A stretch of DNA of 64,000 nucleotides, taken from Piscicola geometra (Eukaryota; Annelida; Clitellata; Hirudinida; Piscicolidae). The notes beneath the pieces were generated by a model. The model did not search any database and was not told where the DNA came from. It worked only from the letters and a program-made list of their open reading frames with translations. The DNA lies in NCBI GenBank assembly GCA_943735955.1, contig OX030965.1, positions 6,402,503 through 6,466,502 of the forward strand. Reading direction: 5' to 3'. The stretch's first letter is position 1; every line of letters begins with the position of its first letter. Made by a program: the position numbers and the translations under genes. Of this stretch, positions 38,901 to 51,130 are shown in pieces.

Positions 38901-41900
38901 GGTTCAATCAGCAACTTGTTTTTATTAATTCTCACTAAACAGCTCTTACTATTTAAATTTATAATTTTAGCGGTTTTTAAATCAATCTAGTCGACTAACG
39001 CAATAGTTATCGTTCAGCCATCACTTGAATGGTCATATCAGCAATAACAACCCTTATGAATGTTATTACTTTTTCTTATATTTCATTGTTATCATCAACA
39101 ATATGGATATCATAGTTATAAACGAGCCATTTACTTTCCATCATTTATTTACTTTTTTTACTACTATGAAACCTCTCAACGTTTATCTTCACCCACATTT
39201 GTTTCATCATCAATTTTTCTTTTTTTCCATATTTGTTTTAAAAATCATTCAATTTAGTTAGTCTTCATCATATTTTTAAACACATCTAGGAGACATCTTT
39301 TTGATTACACATTTCAACATTTCATACTGGTCAGATCAAAGGATAATGCTTTTTCATTTTTTCATCACTTTCAACTATGATTTGACTATGATGGAAAGAT
39401 TAGGATAGTTCTATGATAAAATTAACATTCATTAGCAAATATAAATTAAGAAAAGGAGTAAAGATAATGTTTCGTTTTTTTAATGATTTCAAATATTTGC
39501 GTACTTTTGCATTCTGAATGATAAGATAATTTAATGATAAAAACCTATTTCTAAATGATTAATTTCAAAATTAAAAGTTTAACGCATATGTTATCGAAAT
39601 TTTTTCAAAAGCTTGAGGTGCAAAAGATTGATTATTGACCGATACAATGAACAAATAAAAGATTTTGTAATGGATATACTAATGACTTCTTATTAACTAC
39701 AACTGGGTATTTTCTGGCCCCAATGTATTTGAAGTATAGTTCAGCTTAATTGATCAACTAATGGAAATTGAGCGTGCATTTTTAAACTGATGATGAAAGA
39801 GATTAATAGAAAACGACTTTTTATGTTGAAAAAGAAAAAAAAAAACTTTTATATTGTGTATGTTTGTAGGGTTCAACCACCGTAATGGTTTTGGTGAAAA
39901 AGCGAACAACCTCTCTTTCAGTATTGTCTCATACTCGCATTTTTAATTTTACCACTTCATAAAAATAATCTTAAAAATACTTATTTTTTTTGTATTTTTT
40001 ATTTCACTAAGCACATCAAACAAATGCTAAGTAATTTCATATAAGACATTTAAATCATTTTTATAATAATTTTATAGTAATAACTTATCTCAAAATTCCT
40101 CACTAAACGCTTTTTAACATGAAATAATTGCGTGTTCTAGAGTCCGGAAACCAGGAAACCTGAATCTAAATTAAAAGAATCATATATATATGAACATTAT
40201 TTATTAGAAAAATGAAAACGCAAAGCCAAGCGATGCTTTCAGAAGCGAAATACAATTTTAATTTCTTAGATATCAGTTATTGTTTAAAATTGATTTCGTG
40301 ATATAAAAATATTGAAATTTTCTTTTTATGATTGGTTTTAATTTTTCTGACTTTTTTAATTTCAATAAAAAAATATTAGAAGTATTTTGATTTTTTAAAT
40401 CTAAAATTTATGTAATATTTCCACAATAAACTATATTATTGTGAAACAAGTGTAGATAGATGTGTCTTGAAGGTTTCTCAGATGTTTAGAGATGTTTTTT
40501 TGTAAAAAGAATTTTAGTTGTGTTGAAAGCCTGATGAAATGTTTTGAGAATATATAAAGGATAAATACCTATTAATTTATAATTTTTATACAATAAAAGT
40601 AATTCAAAATGTTTTAGACTCTATTTTAATATTTTTAAATTTTGCGATCAAGAATAAATATGAATAAATCATAATAATCTTCTTTTTTTTGAATTACTAA
40701 AATTACTGAAACCAAACATTATATTTCTTTTTTTTCAGGGTTGCTTGGAAAACTGTAGGTTGTTGCGAAAACATGTAGTCAGAACAATTGTATATATGAA
40801 TATTAATAGAATATATTTGAACAATTTAATTTTGAAAATTCAAAATAAGAACAATTGTATTTCAAACTTTTGAAATTAATTTAATTTTATTTCGTTTGAA
40901 TAAAAGAAAAAATGTTTTATTGAAAAAAAAATCTTTGAGTATTCATGAGACAAAAATATTATGACATTCCAGATATATTTTCTCAATAGAATGCATTTTA
41001 AATTTCATATTTTATAAATTTCAATATGAATAATATACATTCAAATAATAATAAAACTAGTTCATTATATTTTTAACTAGTTTACTTAAATACTTTCTAT
41101 ATATAAAATAATAGTTATCGCATTCTTCACACATCAATTAAACCACTATGGATCTCATGCAATGTTTTCGTCAGGGTTGATAAAAGGGTAATCAACAAAT
41201 GTATACAACTATATGTGCGTATCCTAATTTTAGTTTAAATTATTTTTTTAAATATATATACAAAAATTAAATTAAAATATTCTTAATGAATTGAAAATCG
41301 GAATAGCTTATTTTTCAATTTATTTGTCATATTTTTGCGTAATTTAAAGTAACAAAATTCTTTATCCCAAAATTAAAGTAAATTAAAACCTTCGAATTTA
41401 ATTAAAAGTTTCCTAATTGAAATAATAGATGTGTAAATTAAATTGTATTGTTTTCAAATGTTGTAAGTAAATTGCTTTAGATAAATCTTTTCAGTATTTG
41501 CAAAATCATATGTAATATACTAATTTTCTATAAATTCTGTCTATACTCTTGATAATATAATCCTATTTTCTTTTTTTATTCAAGTGTGCAACCATGAACT
41601 GTTATGATCAAATTTAAATATTAATTTTATGAGTTCCATACTCATGAATTTTTTCTAATGTGGTTTAAATTTGCAAGTTACTTTTCTTTAATTTAAAACA
41701 TTTTAAATTTAATTTTTCTTTATTCACATCATACATTGAAATTAAACCTTTCAAATAAATTCAATCTTCTAAGTAGTATAATTGGACATGATAACAATGT
41801 TAAATTAATACAATAAATTTTTTTTCTCAAATAATTTAAAAAGGATGATAAATGAATTTAGCACACATAACAAAAATATAAGACTTGGGTGTCTCTGGAT

Positions 41901-42173
41901 GATTAAGATTAATTGCAGATAATAATTCATTCTTCATACATCAAGTCTAACCACTCTTCAAGTCATGGTTATATGAAGTTCGTATTATGAACTGAACCCT
42001 TTATGAATAAATTAGCCTCGACACACGATACCACCTATCCAAATACACTTGCTTACAAGGAGCACATATGCGGTTCTTTGATACATACAGGCGTAACATC
42101 TTAAGAATATATATTTCCCATACGAAATAAATATATTGTATAGAGAATATAGCGTGGAGAATAGAGAGATAGG
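35953..42173. other. AT-rich spacer upstream of the Hox gene
   Basis: The LINE tail's 3' flank occupies about 35953..36110. The rest is AT-rich with the 41-bp duplication at 37408. 39000..39260 has weak T-rich frames judged to be chance. From about 41930 base composition rises towards the Hox promoter block. Confidence 0.6.
37408..37489 (+). repeat. Tandem duplication, 2 x 41 bp
   Basis: GTTTTCGATGTTCTTTTTAT at 37408 recurs at 37449 with one or two changes. Confidence 0.85.
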
Positions 42174-42505
42174 TATAAAGCAGTTAATGCAGATCGTAAA
42201 TCGGAAGAGTCACTTTTATGTTGCTTTTATTACCTAGGCCGTCAGTAGGTGCGTTGGTATTAACTTTTATGATCTCATCAAAGCGTCGTTAAGTACCACG
42301 TAAAAAATACTGTAATTGCTGGTCGCGCACCTTATTCTTAGAGTGCGTGTTTTTTTAACGAGCTTTTTATGACGTTTTAAAGACGCGAGAAGTGTGATCC
42401 AGATTAGTTTTATGCCTCTTTAAGTGTTATCGACCTTTTATTGCTCTTTAACGAGACTTCTAGGTTACCGCCTACTTAGTGTTTTGATTGATAAATTTAT
42501 GGATA
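42174..42505 (+). promoter_or_regulatory. Putative promoter/5' leader with clustered Hox-like sites
   Basis: This block upstream of the start codon is visibly less AT-rich than its surroundings. TATAAAG is at 42174..42180. Copies of TTTTAT(G/T) occur at about 42214, 42225, 42265, 42365, 42410 and 42436, and TGATTGATAAATTTATGG at 42485..42502 combines a PBC-Hox half (TGATTGAT) with a TTTATGG posterior-Hox type site. The motif meanings are established for other animals; their use here is inferred. Some TTTTAT hits are expected in AT-rich DNA. Confidence 0.35.
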
Positions 42506-42726
42506 TTAATGACACGCTCAAGTGAGTAAAATTAAGTTTTCATAATTTTAAAAACTAAATTTTAATATAAAAAAAACTATAAAGTGTAATTAAAAACTAA
42601 ATAAAGTAAAAGCTAAATTGAAAAAAGTAAAATTAAAGATAATGAGATAAATCTGTTAATTAAGAAAATATATTGAAAACGAAAAAAGTTGAATTTGAAA
42701 GTTAAAAAATCTTTATAAATTTTCTA

Positions 42727-45327
42727 ATGATGATGATGAATCCGTATTATGGTTCGAGCTCTTTTGGCTCTCCTCCATCTCTTGTCAGCCCCACTTCACA
42801 CCAACTCATGCACCCTCATCTGACGAGCGAAGTTCCAGGAAACGACGGTAGAGGTAGACGTATGTTGTCTCAAAACCATCATCATTTAAACCACAATGGC
42901 ATGGGATTTTCTGACGGTTTGTTTCCAAGACAATTTTACAGTTCGGATCTCATTGGAGATATCAATGGAAGCTATGGTGATATGGATGGAGGAATTTTGA
43001 GAAGTGATTATACAAATCGTATAGGTGGCATGTCATCAATGAAAGGCTTTTCAAATCACTCAATGATGATGTCCCACATGAGAAGAAATCCAACGATGGA
43101 TGATTCAGACAGTGTATTAGACGGCAGGCCTGAGGATGATGTATTAGAAGGAAGGTACAATCATCATTCACTCATGCGACCTCTCCACAACAACAACAAC
43201 AACGGTTTGCAACAAATGCACAACAATTCAAACAACAATCTTATGACGCCAATGTCTCACCTTGCTAATATGGGCCACCAACCACAACAGCAACACCACT
43301 CCGTTCTTGACGACGCTTATGATAATAGGTTGAACCATTCACTTAACGCACCATCTTGCACTAGCGCAACTCCGTCATCCAGGTTTATGTCACCTCACCA
43401 CCATAACAATTCATCTCCGTGGAAACAATCTCATCTTATGTCTTCTAACATTCAATCTACATTGCCCACAATCCATAGTCCTAATAACAATGTCACTTCT
43501 CCGATGAGGCCACAACCAACTATCCAACCTACCAAACTGGATGATCAGTATTCCAGTTCCCCAACTAGCACCAGCACCAATGAAACCAGCAACAACACAA
43601 CTTCCACTGCAACCTCTCTTTCTAGAAATGTAGCAACCACCACTACCAATAGTAACAGTAACAGCAATGGAACCGGAAATAGTAATGTTCCTTTCTACCC
43701 TTGGATGAGCGTTGTTGGTTAGTGATGCTTCGGCGTGAACCCATTGCATTATTAAATTAGCGGTAAAAGTATGTGATCAAAAATTCATACGTGCTGCTTT
43801 TGATTTATTCATCGTATTTATATTTTTCACGTTTCCAAAAATTGACAACAGGATGAACATTTATTTTATATGATAATTAATTTAGTTTTCCTACACCTAA
43901 TACATTATGGATTCTCTCATAGTATTTAAACAAATTGATTGAGTTATTCAAACTAGTTTTTATTCATTAAATATTATAATTTTTCAAAGTTATGTATTTA
44001 TCCATTAGTGTTCATAAATTAAATTTATAGGAATATAACCATAAGTATATATATTATCTTAAAATCAACCAAATAGTTTGAAAATTGACCTAAAAATAAA
44101 AACAATAATTTAATTTTGTTAAACTCTTCCATTCCCTCATTTCCTATCTTATGTAGTTGAACGTGGCATACAGTGTATACGCACATGCATTCGTCACTAT
44201 GAGAACTGTTTTTATAAATCTAATTAAAATTCAAGTTTAATTTTTTAATTAAATGTGAGAAATTTTATTTGTTTTATCATAAAATTCTATTTCTGTAATT
44301 AAATAATTTATTATATTTAAATAATCAATTAAACTTCTAGCCTTATATTATAGTTATAAGTCTACATATTTCAATTTCACAATTAATATTTCTAGAATGA
44401 GAATTGTAAAATTAAAGTATTATATTGATAACTTTATAATATTTTATTACACTTGAAAACTATTTGAAAAGTCAATAAAGAATAAAACACACCTATATAT
44501 TTATTGATAAATTTTATACCTATTTTAACGTAAGCTATTAATTTATGTTATTCCTATCTACAGGACCTAACTCTTCCCAGAGGAGAAGGGGTAGACAAAC
44601 ATACAGCAGGTATCAGACATTAGAGTTGGAAAAAGAGTTCCAATTTAATAGGTTTGATTAAAGAAAATTTTATTGAATATAATTTAATTTTGAATATATT
44701 AAAAATTTTTAATTTTCAAATTGAAACATTTTTTAGAATTAATTTAAACATTAAGTGGACTATTTGAAATAATTTTACAACTATTTTAATCATACGTTGA
44801 AAAAAAGATCTGGTTTTTATTTTAATTATTATCGGTGATGTCGTTGAATGATTCGCTGACGCTCGTTTTGATCCTACCCAAGTTGTATGGATTATTTATG
44901 TCAACTGTCTACTTTTCTAGAAATGTTATCGCTTTGTGAACATAAATTTTTCAAAATATCTTCTCTTTTTCAATAAATATATTAGATTAAAAATATTAAT
45001 ATCATTGTTTTATTTTATTTAAGGTTTAAAATTTAATTTTAAAACCCTTTACTACCACACAATTACAGATATTTGACGAGGAAACGTAGAATCGAGATTG
45101 CTCATTGTTTGTGTCTAACAGAAAGACAAATAAAAATATGGTTTCAGAATCGACGAATGAAAGTGAAGAAAGAAAAACAACAGATTAAAGAACTGAACGA
45201 AGTTGGAAAAAGTAGAGACAGCACACAAAATAATGATGATAACGACATGAACAATTCACCCGAGACATCAGAAGATGAATGGGGTGAAACTGGAAAGAAA
45301 TTGAAAGATGGTGGCGAAGAAGATTAA
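42727..45327 (+). CDS. Lox4: Central-class Hox transcription factor, Lox4-like (Ubx/abd-A class), three coding exons
   Basis: Sequence-specific nuclear transcription factor that patterns the body axis. Coding exons are 42727..43717, 44564..44651 and 45069..45327, joined at G|GTTAGT...CAG|GA (phase 1) and AG|GTTTGA...CAG|A (phase 2), giving 445 aa. The start is the first of four tandem ATGs; an in-frame TAA lies at 42703. Residues 1-320 are low-complexity (His, Asn, Met, Ser, Thr rich, NNNNN near 155). The PBC-binding hexapeptide FYPWM is at 323-327, followed by a nine-residue linker SVVGPNSSQ. The homeodomain is 337-396 ([18 protein letters not shown]..., recognition helix [12 protein letters not shown]50 at 386, N51 at 387). 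QQIKELNE (397-404) is a UbdA-like motif, and the tail is acidic. [15 protein letters not shown] and QQIKELNE favour spiralian Lox4 over arthropod Ubx (HTNHYLTRRRRIEMAH). Unusual residues are C37 and V56. Hox identity is certain; Lox4 rather than Lox2 or Ubx is my best reading. Confidence 0.93.
43718..44563 (+). other. Intron 1 of the Lox4-like gene (846 bp, phase 1)
   Basis: The donor G|GTTAGT follows YPWM-SVV and the acceptor CTACAG|GA precedes PNSSQ and the homeodomain. An intron between the hexapeptide and the homeodomain is the usual Hox arrangement. The content is AT-rich, with a short less AT-rich patch around 44160..44205 that contains the near-palindrome ATACAGTGTAT. I see no coding sequence in it. 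Confidence 0.85.
44652..45068 (+). other. Intron 2, splitting the homeodomain at residue 24 (417 bp, phase 2)
   Basis: The donor AG|GTTTGA and acceptor ATTACAG|A interrupt the Arg24 codon of the homeodomain, so exon 2 is only 88 bp. Without this splice exon 2 reads on into AT-rich sequence and exon 3 lacks the first helix; with it the homeodomain is exactly 60 residues. A less AT-rich patch at about 44832..44925 contains CGTTTTGATCCTACC, which resembles a tRNA T-arm/B box. Confidence 0.85.
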
Positions 45328-45459
45328 TTAACCAGTGGAAAAGAGAGTTTGATCATAGGCTGATGATCATTTTATAATTAGTTCTAGCTGAATAACTAGA
45401 CATTTTTTAAACGTCAAAGCAGTTCTGACTGAGGAAATGTAAAGCTTTTTTTTATTTTC

Positions 45460-45465
45460 AATAAA
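45460..45465 (+). terminator. Polyadenylation signal AATAAA of the Lox4-like gene
   Basis: AATAAA lies about 130 bases after the stop codon, following a T-rich run. It is the first canonical signal downstream. In DNA this AT-rich such hexamers are common by chance, so the 3' end is only suggested. Confidence 0.45.
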
Positions 45466-48400
45466 TTGTATATTCGAGTTGAAACCGCATAATATTTTTC
45501 AATTTCATTTAAATAATTTTATTTTACTGTTAATAAATAATTATATCAGAATGATAGTGAGCATTTGAATAATTTAAACACCATTAATGAGAAAACATGA
45601 CAGATTTCACTTAACTGTTGTTATGGAGTCTTTTTATTATTTTTCTGATGATTTCATTTTTGTGCAATAGCCCTTATCAAAACTATACATTTTTGTATTA
45701 ATAATGTCCAAACAGTTCTCATTGCATCTCATAACCAGCATTTGTATTTAATATTTGAAATTTTGAAAACAAATTTTTCATGTAAAAACTATCTCTATGA
45801 ATTAAAGTAAATTTCTCCTTTCAACATCAATCATTATATTTGTTCGATTCATTATTTTTTATATTTGATATTTTATTGTTGTGGTTTTTCGTGTTGTAAG
45901 CAGCGTGGGCTAATTGTGAACGTAAAATATGAAATGTCAAGTCCTCATTGTCGTATTTGAAACTAATATTTAAAACAATATATTATTATTTTTTCCTAAT
46001 TTTTATTAGTTTTGAAAAATTGTTTAGTTTTAATGTTGGGTAAATCTTATATTACGCACATCACTTGGGAAATTTATTGTATTTATTAAATTTTTTATGT
46101 CTTCGAAACAAGTTATGATTTTTGTTTCAATTTCATGAAAAATTTTGTTATTTAAAATTGTTCAAAAAATTATTTTTATTCATTTATCTTTGTCTGATAT
46201 ATTTGATTATATAAGTTCATATCACTTTTTTTTCTTTATTTTAAATATATAATTTCATTTCAATTGACAAAAATTGCATAAATAAATTAAATTGTCATTT
46301 TCTTCTGGAAATAAATAATAAAGCTTAAGATTTTCAATCGAATATTTAAAATTCCTATTTGAACGATAGTCAATGCAAGTCCGGTGTGTTCGTCTCCATG
46401 TCAGTAGTTGACTTGAGGGATTCTTATCTCACTCTGGTGCTTTTATGATTTAAAAAAGTCAATTTCTCTCAGATAGCACTTACAAAGTCTGGTGTGTAAT
46501 ATTTTCTGATCTCTCATCATCTTGAGAATAAAAATATTTTATATTTATGATATATTCAATTCAAATAGTTATACTAGATTTTTTACCAAATAATGTTGAG
46601 TGCTCGGAGTCATTTTTCTTTCGCGGACTGTCATCTACATAGATGGCTTCATCTTATCTTATCTTAATATAGCTATGAATATTTCTTCAGTGTATTCTTT
46701 TTGCAGGCCTAAAAAACTATTTTAAATCTTCAAAAATTGTTAATAACAAATAAATAAAGACTAGACCTTCAAACTATAAAAAACCTTTTTCCTTGTGTTT
46801 CATTGAAATGTCTCGCTATAAAGCTTTCTGAATGCTTTGCATTTATGACGTTACTGGAAGTGTGACAGTTCGAACCTTTATGAGGTTTGATAAAACGTCA
46901 GTCAAGCCTTCAATTAAGAAGTAGTGTTCGATTATAAACATTTTCGGAAATCAATTTTGTTCGCCTCAAAATCTTTATATCATAGTCATCATTCAAATCA
47001 CATAAAAATTAAAAAAATATATGAATAGTTTGAACATTTGGTTCATTCATGATATTGTTCCATGGGTTTTTTTAATAACATCATGTATATGAGATACAGA
47101 AAATTATTTTAATGTAGATTTCTACCGAAACTTTTTGAACCTATATATTCTCAGTGGGATTTGGTATTAATCACTCAGAATACTAAATCGATGGGAATAC
47201 GAATTCAAAAACCATTTCATAGTTTGAAAAATTCTAACTGCCCGAACCTAATGATTGAAGAAAATAGTATTAGACCATTTATTCAGTTTCTTTAAAATTT
47301 TGAAAGTATCTAGTTTTGAAACTTACTAAGACAAGTATTAGTACAAGAAGTAGTAATAGTAGTGGTATGAGCGTGCGTAGCCACAGTGACGCAATCACGT
47401 AGAGCGATGGTGGAAAAGAATAAATCAGGTCCGAAATAATTGAACTGTAATTTTTGTGACCACGCTCAAAATCGATGGATTTACCGTTACTCTCACACTT
47501 TATCACGCACAAACACACTCTTTTTACACATGCAATGACAAAAATGGTTATTATTGCGCAATAAACTAAATATTTTTATATAATTATTTTAATCTATTAA
47601 AAGTGTGAGTAGTATTTCAAGTTTCATAAGTATTGTTCTTAACTTTTGTTAAATGAATATGTCTTAAGGGTTTCGATAGATATGGCTAATTTTCTTTTTA
47701 AACGTTTATTTTCTATTTTATAAACTTTTGAAGCTTACGATTAAGAGTTGAAAGTCACTACTTGGAAATTTTTAGTTTTGAAGTTCTTATGATTGTTATA
47801 TCAATTAATATTTTCCATTCTATGTAAATTTTTTCACTAAACGTTCTTTTCTAATTTAATTTTTTGCCGCATTATTGGAGAATACAAAGTATTGAAAATT
47901 ATCAGTATACAACCTGATGAAAATAAATAGATAAAGATTGAAATTTTATTTTGAAGCATGCGTTATAAGGATTTCAATAGTTACAGTGATGTGACTTGCT
48001 TTGAACGTTGATTTCACACTTTAAGCTTTTTATTAGACTTCAAAGTCACTAGTTAGACTAATTTCAAAGTTCTTATGAAAATTATTTTGGTAATATTTTA
48101 AATTTCATGTACTTCTCTTCACTCATCGTCCTTTTCTAATTGAATTCATCTCATGCAAACTGAAAGATCACAGTGATTTTGAAGTAGTGAAAGTTTCAAG
48201 GTTGTACTCCATGGAACCATTCATTTATCTGAGTAACAGATTATAAAATTGAAATTGTTATAAACGATTTTTATTTTGAAATTCTATAATTTCAAATCAC
48301 GAATGTTCATAATGTAAATTCATAATATTGAATATTTTCTTTGACTAAATTTATATGGTTAACAAAAAGAATAATTAATTATTTTTAAATATTAAGTATG

Positions 48401-50289
48401 AAAAATTTTTGAAAACTTAATTAATATCTTTGAAATTATTTTCTTTTGCATTTTATACATGTTATAGGCATATTTTACATAATTGTTCTTGAAAAAATAT
48501 TTTTATCTTGTATTTGTAATGAATCTTTTAATAAAAGTACAAAATCTGAACCATTTAATTGAGTATTAATAATTTATACAAGCAAAAAAAAAGCTTAAAA
48601 AAAATATTTTCTTTAAATTAAATCCAAATTTTCTACATAAAGGATAGAAAATAATTCATGGAAGGATATACCACTAGGCACATTCATCAAGACGATATCT
48701 GCGCCGGCACCTTACACTACAAGAGTTCCTTATTAATTATTTGATAACTTCACAAAGCAAGCCAATTAAAAAGTATCACCTCGTTATTGAGTTATTTATT
48801 TATTTAGTTTTTTGTTTATTTTTAAAGTGTAATTTTTTAAATTTTCATAAATTAATATTTATAAATTATAAAATGTTTTTGTGCTTTTAAAAACATCTGA
48901 ATTTATTAATAAATTTGGAAAAGTTATTAAATTAAAGAACTATTAATGAGAAAACGCTTAGCATATTTTTGAACATTTCCTCTTCTCAACAGATCTTAAA
49001 ATTTTTGTGACACGGATAAGCTGACAATAAAATTGTTCGTTCGCAAAGGTGGTGGTTATGTTATTATAAAAGTAGATTTCATTTTTCTAAGTACAACAGA
49101 TTTGTGGCATAATTGTAGGTTAGTCAAAGTGTTCTAATTGTCTTTCATGAATATTTACTTCTTTTTTCTCGGAATCCATCAAGTTTACTTTTAGCAAATG
49201 TAAGAGAAACGTTCTTTGAAACTAATTGTTTTCAATTAATAGTATAACAAAAATTGGGAAAAAATATCTATATACATATTAAAATATTACATAATTAAAC
49301 TGATTTTATCATTAAGAAAAATAAAAAAAGATATATTATTTTCTGCCATAGTTTCACTTTATCAAAAACAAAATTCCTTCATTATCACTAGGTAAAACGA
49401 GAAAATATAAAAATTTACTAAATATTTTTCATACTTCCTTCTTTCCACACTTGTTTCTAATTATCATAGGATGAATCTATTTTGAAGACATAATTGATAA
49501 AAGATATTTTCCATCAAAATTAATTTAAGTTTTAATTCATAAGTTTGTCTTATCTATACATTTTAAATTTCCTGAATGAATAATTTTTTAATAATAATTT
49601 TTCTATGAGTTTTTAATATATTTTGAACAAAGATAGAATGGATTTCTATCATTATACTATTTCATCATAACAATAATCTCATTTTGAAAATACTTATGAA
49701 TACCTCATTTGATATGATGTATTAATGAAATTATTTAAAATTGCATTCATAAAATTAATATTAAAGATAAAGTTTGAAGAAGGTTCGGAAATCTCTTGAA
49801 TAATTTAACAGTATTTTACTACATACCAACCTTTTTTTATTATTATCAACTAAAACAATGTTTTTTGTATTTTTTATTCACAATTATCCATTTATTGTCT
49901 ATAGACAAACAAAAGGAATAAATTCATGTGATTTTTTTCAATATTCACATATTAACACATACTACAGTTTTCTTTTTATAGAGATGAAATTTGCGATTGA
50001 ATTATTTTTTAAATTAATCTTGTTTTCGGACCTTTGAAATCTTCAATTTGACTGGTGGTAACAGCACGATGTGGTTTTTGTGTGAAAAAACTTAAATACC
50101 TTTTTTTAATGATGCATTCTTTTTTCAAATGTAAAAAAAAAGAAAAAATGTTTTTCACTTGATTTATTTGTTTTGATTTCTTTTTATTGTAACGAAGCTA
50201 ATTCTGAAATTGATCATAAATAAAAAATTCTATTATTTTTTCCAATTAAGAAGGTTCTTTATAAAATACTTCATACTAAAAATCACTAC
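45466..50289. other. AT-rich spacer downstream of the Hox gene
   Basis: Apart from the island at 46380..46920 and a small patch at 48660..48780 (CGATATCTGCGCCGGCACC), nothing was recognised. The patch is a possible conserved non-coding element. Confidence 0.55.
46380..46920 (+). other. Less AT-rich island with an (ATCTT)n tail
   Basis: Contains a repeated AAGTC(C/T)GGTGTGT (46377 and 46485), then CGCGGACTGTCATCTACATA followed by TTCATCTTATCTTATCTTAA at about 46645..46668. Short direct-repeat tails of this kind end many LINE and SINE copies, so this is probably an interspersed repeat. No coding frame is seen. Confidence 0.35.
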
Positions 50290-51130
50290 TGGATTAAACA
50301 TTATTCACTGTTATCCGATCCATTATTATAGACTAGGACATTATTATAGACTAGGCCTTACCTATGGAGTACCCAATCACTGAACAGACTGAATTCGATG
50401 ACACTTTTGTTCACAACCTCGGAATGGAGAGGTGGTGTGGTAAGGAGAACCTTAGACTAAAGAAACTAGTAAATTTAATGCAGTCAGTAGATCCATCATT
50501 CCATTAAAAAGCCAGCAGCCTAGAGATCGACAGATCCCATCTTTCGGATTCTACAAAGAAACGGGTCAAGCAAGAAAACCGTTACAATATAAAATAGTTA
50601 AAAAAGCTGATTTATAGAAAGAAGCAAAAAAGACTTGAACTTGTATGCCTGTTGAAATCAAAAGATGATCCTTTCACTGAAAGCAGAAAAAAAATGTATA
50701 AATTAAAGTATCAACCAAGAAAGATTAAAAATGAGAATTTAAATTTGAAGAGTTTAAAAAAATGTGATTTCCTGGTGAAAGTGGTGGGGGTTATCTTTGA
50801 CATAAATGCCTGGGTGTTGTTGATGAGCTAGAGTTGCAGACTGATGACACAGTTCACTTCAAAACTTTCATTCTTCTCCATCTTTCGAGTGATGTCGCCA
50901 AACATCAGCGAAAAGAGCCTGTGATCTCTATCGGAAAGCAATAGGCCGTATCTCTTCTGTTAAAAAAAGTTAGACTGGTCTGTATTTTTTTAATTTCCAG
51001 CTCCCACAGTTGTTGGGTTTTCACAGGGTCTTTTGCCAATAATAGCTTCTATTGAGCAGCGGACAATTCTATTTTAAACATTTTGATGTAGACAGAATTG
51101 GCGAACTTAATTTGTGGAATTAATGTTGGT
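50290..51130 (+). pseudogene. Less AT-rich island with three broken coding-like segments
   Basis: Frame 50364..50507 starts with ATG and reads MEYPITEQTEFDDTFVHNLG, then RWCGKENLRLKK. A shifted frame continues with RDRQIPSFGFYKETGQARKP to a TAG near 50618. A third segment near 50805..50942 reads VVDELELQTDDTVHFKTF and ends at TAG. A 19-bp direct repeat (ATTATTATAGACTAGG-C) lies at 50320..50357. The texts look like decayed protein, but I do not recognise the family. An old mobile element or processed pseudogene is most likely. Confidence 0.35.

Noticed and set aside
39025..39261. Overlapping plus-strand frames of 78 and 65 codons
   Set aside because: T-rich text read in two frames at once, rich in Phe, His and Tyr, with no recognisable domain.
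43411..43749. 112-codon minus-strand frame and a 69-codon minus-strand frame at 42962..43171
   Set aside because: Both lie antisense to exon 1 of the Hox gene, whose frame is proven by YPWM and the splice into the homeodomain.
42727..45327. Assignment as arthropod Ubx
   Set aside because: Ubx homeodomains are nearly invariant for HTNHYLTRRRRIEMAH and MKLKKEIQ; this gene has [16 protein letters not shown] and MKVKKEKQ, closer to spiralian Lox4. Ubx is kept only as the fallback class.
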